Assembly (NCBI GenBank): GCA_023439505.1
Contig: JAEXNR010000022.1
Span: forward strand, 1-5,252
Direction: 5' to 3'
DNA: 5,252 bases
From: Bacillota bacterium
GTDB lineage: Bacteria; Bacillota; Clostridia; Lachnospirales; Lachnospiraceae
The first letter of the stretch is position 1. Each line of letters starts with the position of its first letter. Both the position numbers and the translations under genes were made by a program. Positions 4,797-5,252 of this stretch are shown here, one piece after another. The notes below the pieces were generated by a model. It saw nothing but the letters and a program-made list of their open reading frames with translations. It ran no database searches and had not been told where the DNA came from.

Positions 4797-5252
4797 CTAA
4801 CTAAATGGTATAGTATCCAGATTCACCGTCAGGCCTTTATCAGCTATGTAAACCGTGCCAAACGGATGAATCTCCCCTATCTCTTTCTTAAATAGCTCAG
4901 CGTCCGAGTTTCCGTCGCTAAGATGTAAAAGTGTTATGGTATCAAGAGCTGCCGTCGCATTTGCCAGAATAAAATCCTTGCACGTTTCTAATTCCATGTG
5001 CGACTGTAAAATCCTGTCCCTAAGGCTTTTAACTGTATTGCCGGAGCTCATACGATCATCAATAATCCTCTTGCTATAGTTACATTCAACCATCATGTGA
5101 TTGAGTTTCACCTTCTTGAAATTCTGCTTTATATACTCCGTATCAGAGGCAAAAAGAAGATTTCCGATTTCACGATGCTGGATAATGAAACCAAGCGGTT
5201 CAGCAGCATCGTGAACTACGCCAAACGGCGTAACCGTGAATCCTCCGAAACG
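4797..5252 (-). CDS. MBL-fold metallohydrolase, N-terminal part beyond window
   Basis: The frame is open without a stop to the right edge, so the N-terminus, including the usual HxHxDH motif, lies outside. The 151 visible residues match the C-terminal half of a YycJ-type metallo-beta-lactamase-fold protein. They include VVHDAAEPLGFII (H14 metal ligand, D15, E18), LLFASDTEY with the bridging D37, VECNYS (55-60), SHMELETC (H85) and LLHLSDGNSD (H110). Such proteins are metal-dependent, probably phosphodiesterases or nucleases. In Firmicute phages they often sit near recombination genes such as recT, which I would expect further right, though that is inference. A GTG at 5109-5111 could be taken as a start but falls inside the conserved fold, so the gene surely begins further upstream. 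It ends with TAG 110 bases before the ERCC4 gene. Confidence 0.88.
   Translation of the reverse strand, partial: RFGGFTVTPFGVVHDAAEPLGFIIQHREIGNLLFASDTEYIKQNFKKVKLNHMMVECNYSKRIIDDRMSSGNTVKSLRDRILQSHMELETCKDFILANATAALDTITLLHLSDGNSDAELFKKEIGEIHPFGTVYIADKGLTVNLDTIPFS
5169..5215. repeat. 12-bp perfect inverted repeat inside the MBL-fold gene
   Basis: TTCACGATGCTG (5169-5180) and CAGCATCGTGAA (5204-5215) are perfect reverse complements separated by 23 bases. They encode the conserved His-Asp-Ala-Ala-Glu and Gln-His-Arg-Glu stretches, so the match may be partly a result of coding. It could form a long hairpin in the transcript. No function can be assigned. Confidence 0.45.

Noticed and set aside
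4307..4895. Plus-strand frames at 4307-4576 and 4680-4895
   Set aside because: The first is antisense to the ERCC4 gene; the second spans the gap and the antisense of the MBL gene end, with no ribosome site or recognisable product.

Overview
The window reads as part of the early/replication region of a bacteriophage or prophage (or a closely related integrative element) from a low-to-mid-GC Firmicute. A gut Clostridia/Lachnospiraceae-type host is my best guess, based on gene content and the strong AAGGAGG-type ribosome binding sites. It shows no integrase, capsid, tail or lysis gene, so 'phage' rests on the combination of a DUF927 helicase, an ERCC4-domain nuclease, a VRR-NUC nuclease and an MBL-fold protein in one tight cluster.

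Every gene I can support is on the minus strand, so the region is transcribed from right to left. In order of transcription it holds: the C-terminal part of an MBL-fold metallohydrolase (4797-5252, cut by the right edge); a 110-base gap with a 9-bp hairpin next to the following ribosome binding site; an ERCC4-family nuclease (4174-4686, TTG start); a 94-residue unknown protein (3887-4171); and a 627-residue DUF927/Cch-like AAA+ helicase (2014-3897). These are followed by a 289-base non-coding block (1725-2013), a 72-residue unknown protein (1506-1724), a VRR-NUC nuclease (1126-1422) and a 43-residue hydrophobic/basic protein (1005-1136). Last is a long reading frame that runs off the left edge (1-1008), encoding a helix-turn-helix/cysteine-cluster protein.

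The non-coding block just downstream of the helicase gene is the most structured DNA here. About ten copies of the heptamer GTTCCCG/CGGGAAC flank a 60-bp stretch that is 92% A+T. Copies left of the AT core point mainly one way and copies right of it mainly the other way. This looks like an iteron-type replication origin with an unwinding element, probably served by the neighbouring helicase. Part of it is a diverged duplication.

Two other signals stand out. An 18-bp perfect palindrome, TGTTTCGACGTCGAAACA, lies inside the left-edge gene and resembles a parS centromere site whose core is 2 bp longer. That same gene appears to have lost its start codon through one base change that turned an ATGA stop/start overlap into ATAA. 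The genes suggest one unit: helicase plus origin for replication, two different PD-(D/E)xK-type nucleases for processing branched or stalled DNA, and an uncharacterised DNA-binding-like protein carrying a possible binding site in its own gene.
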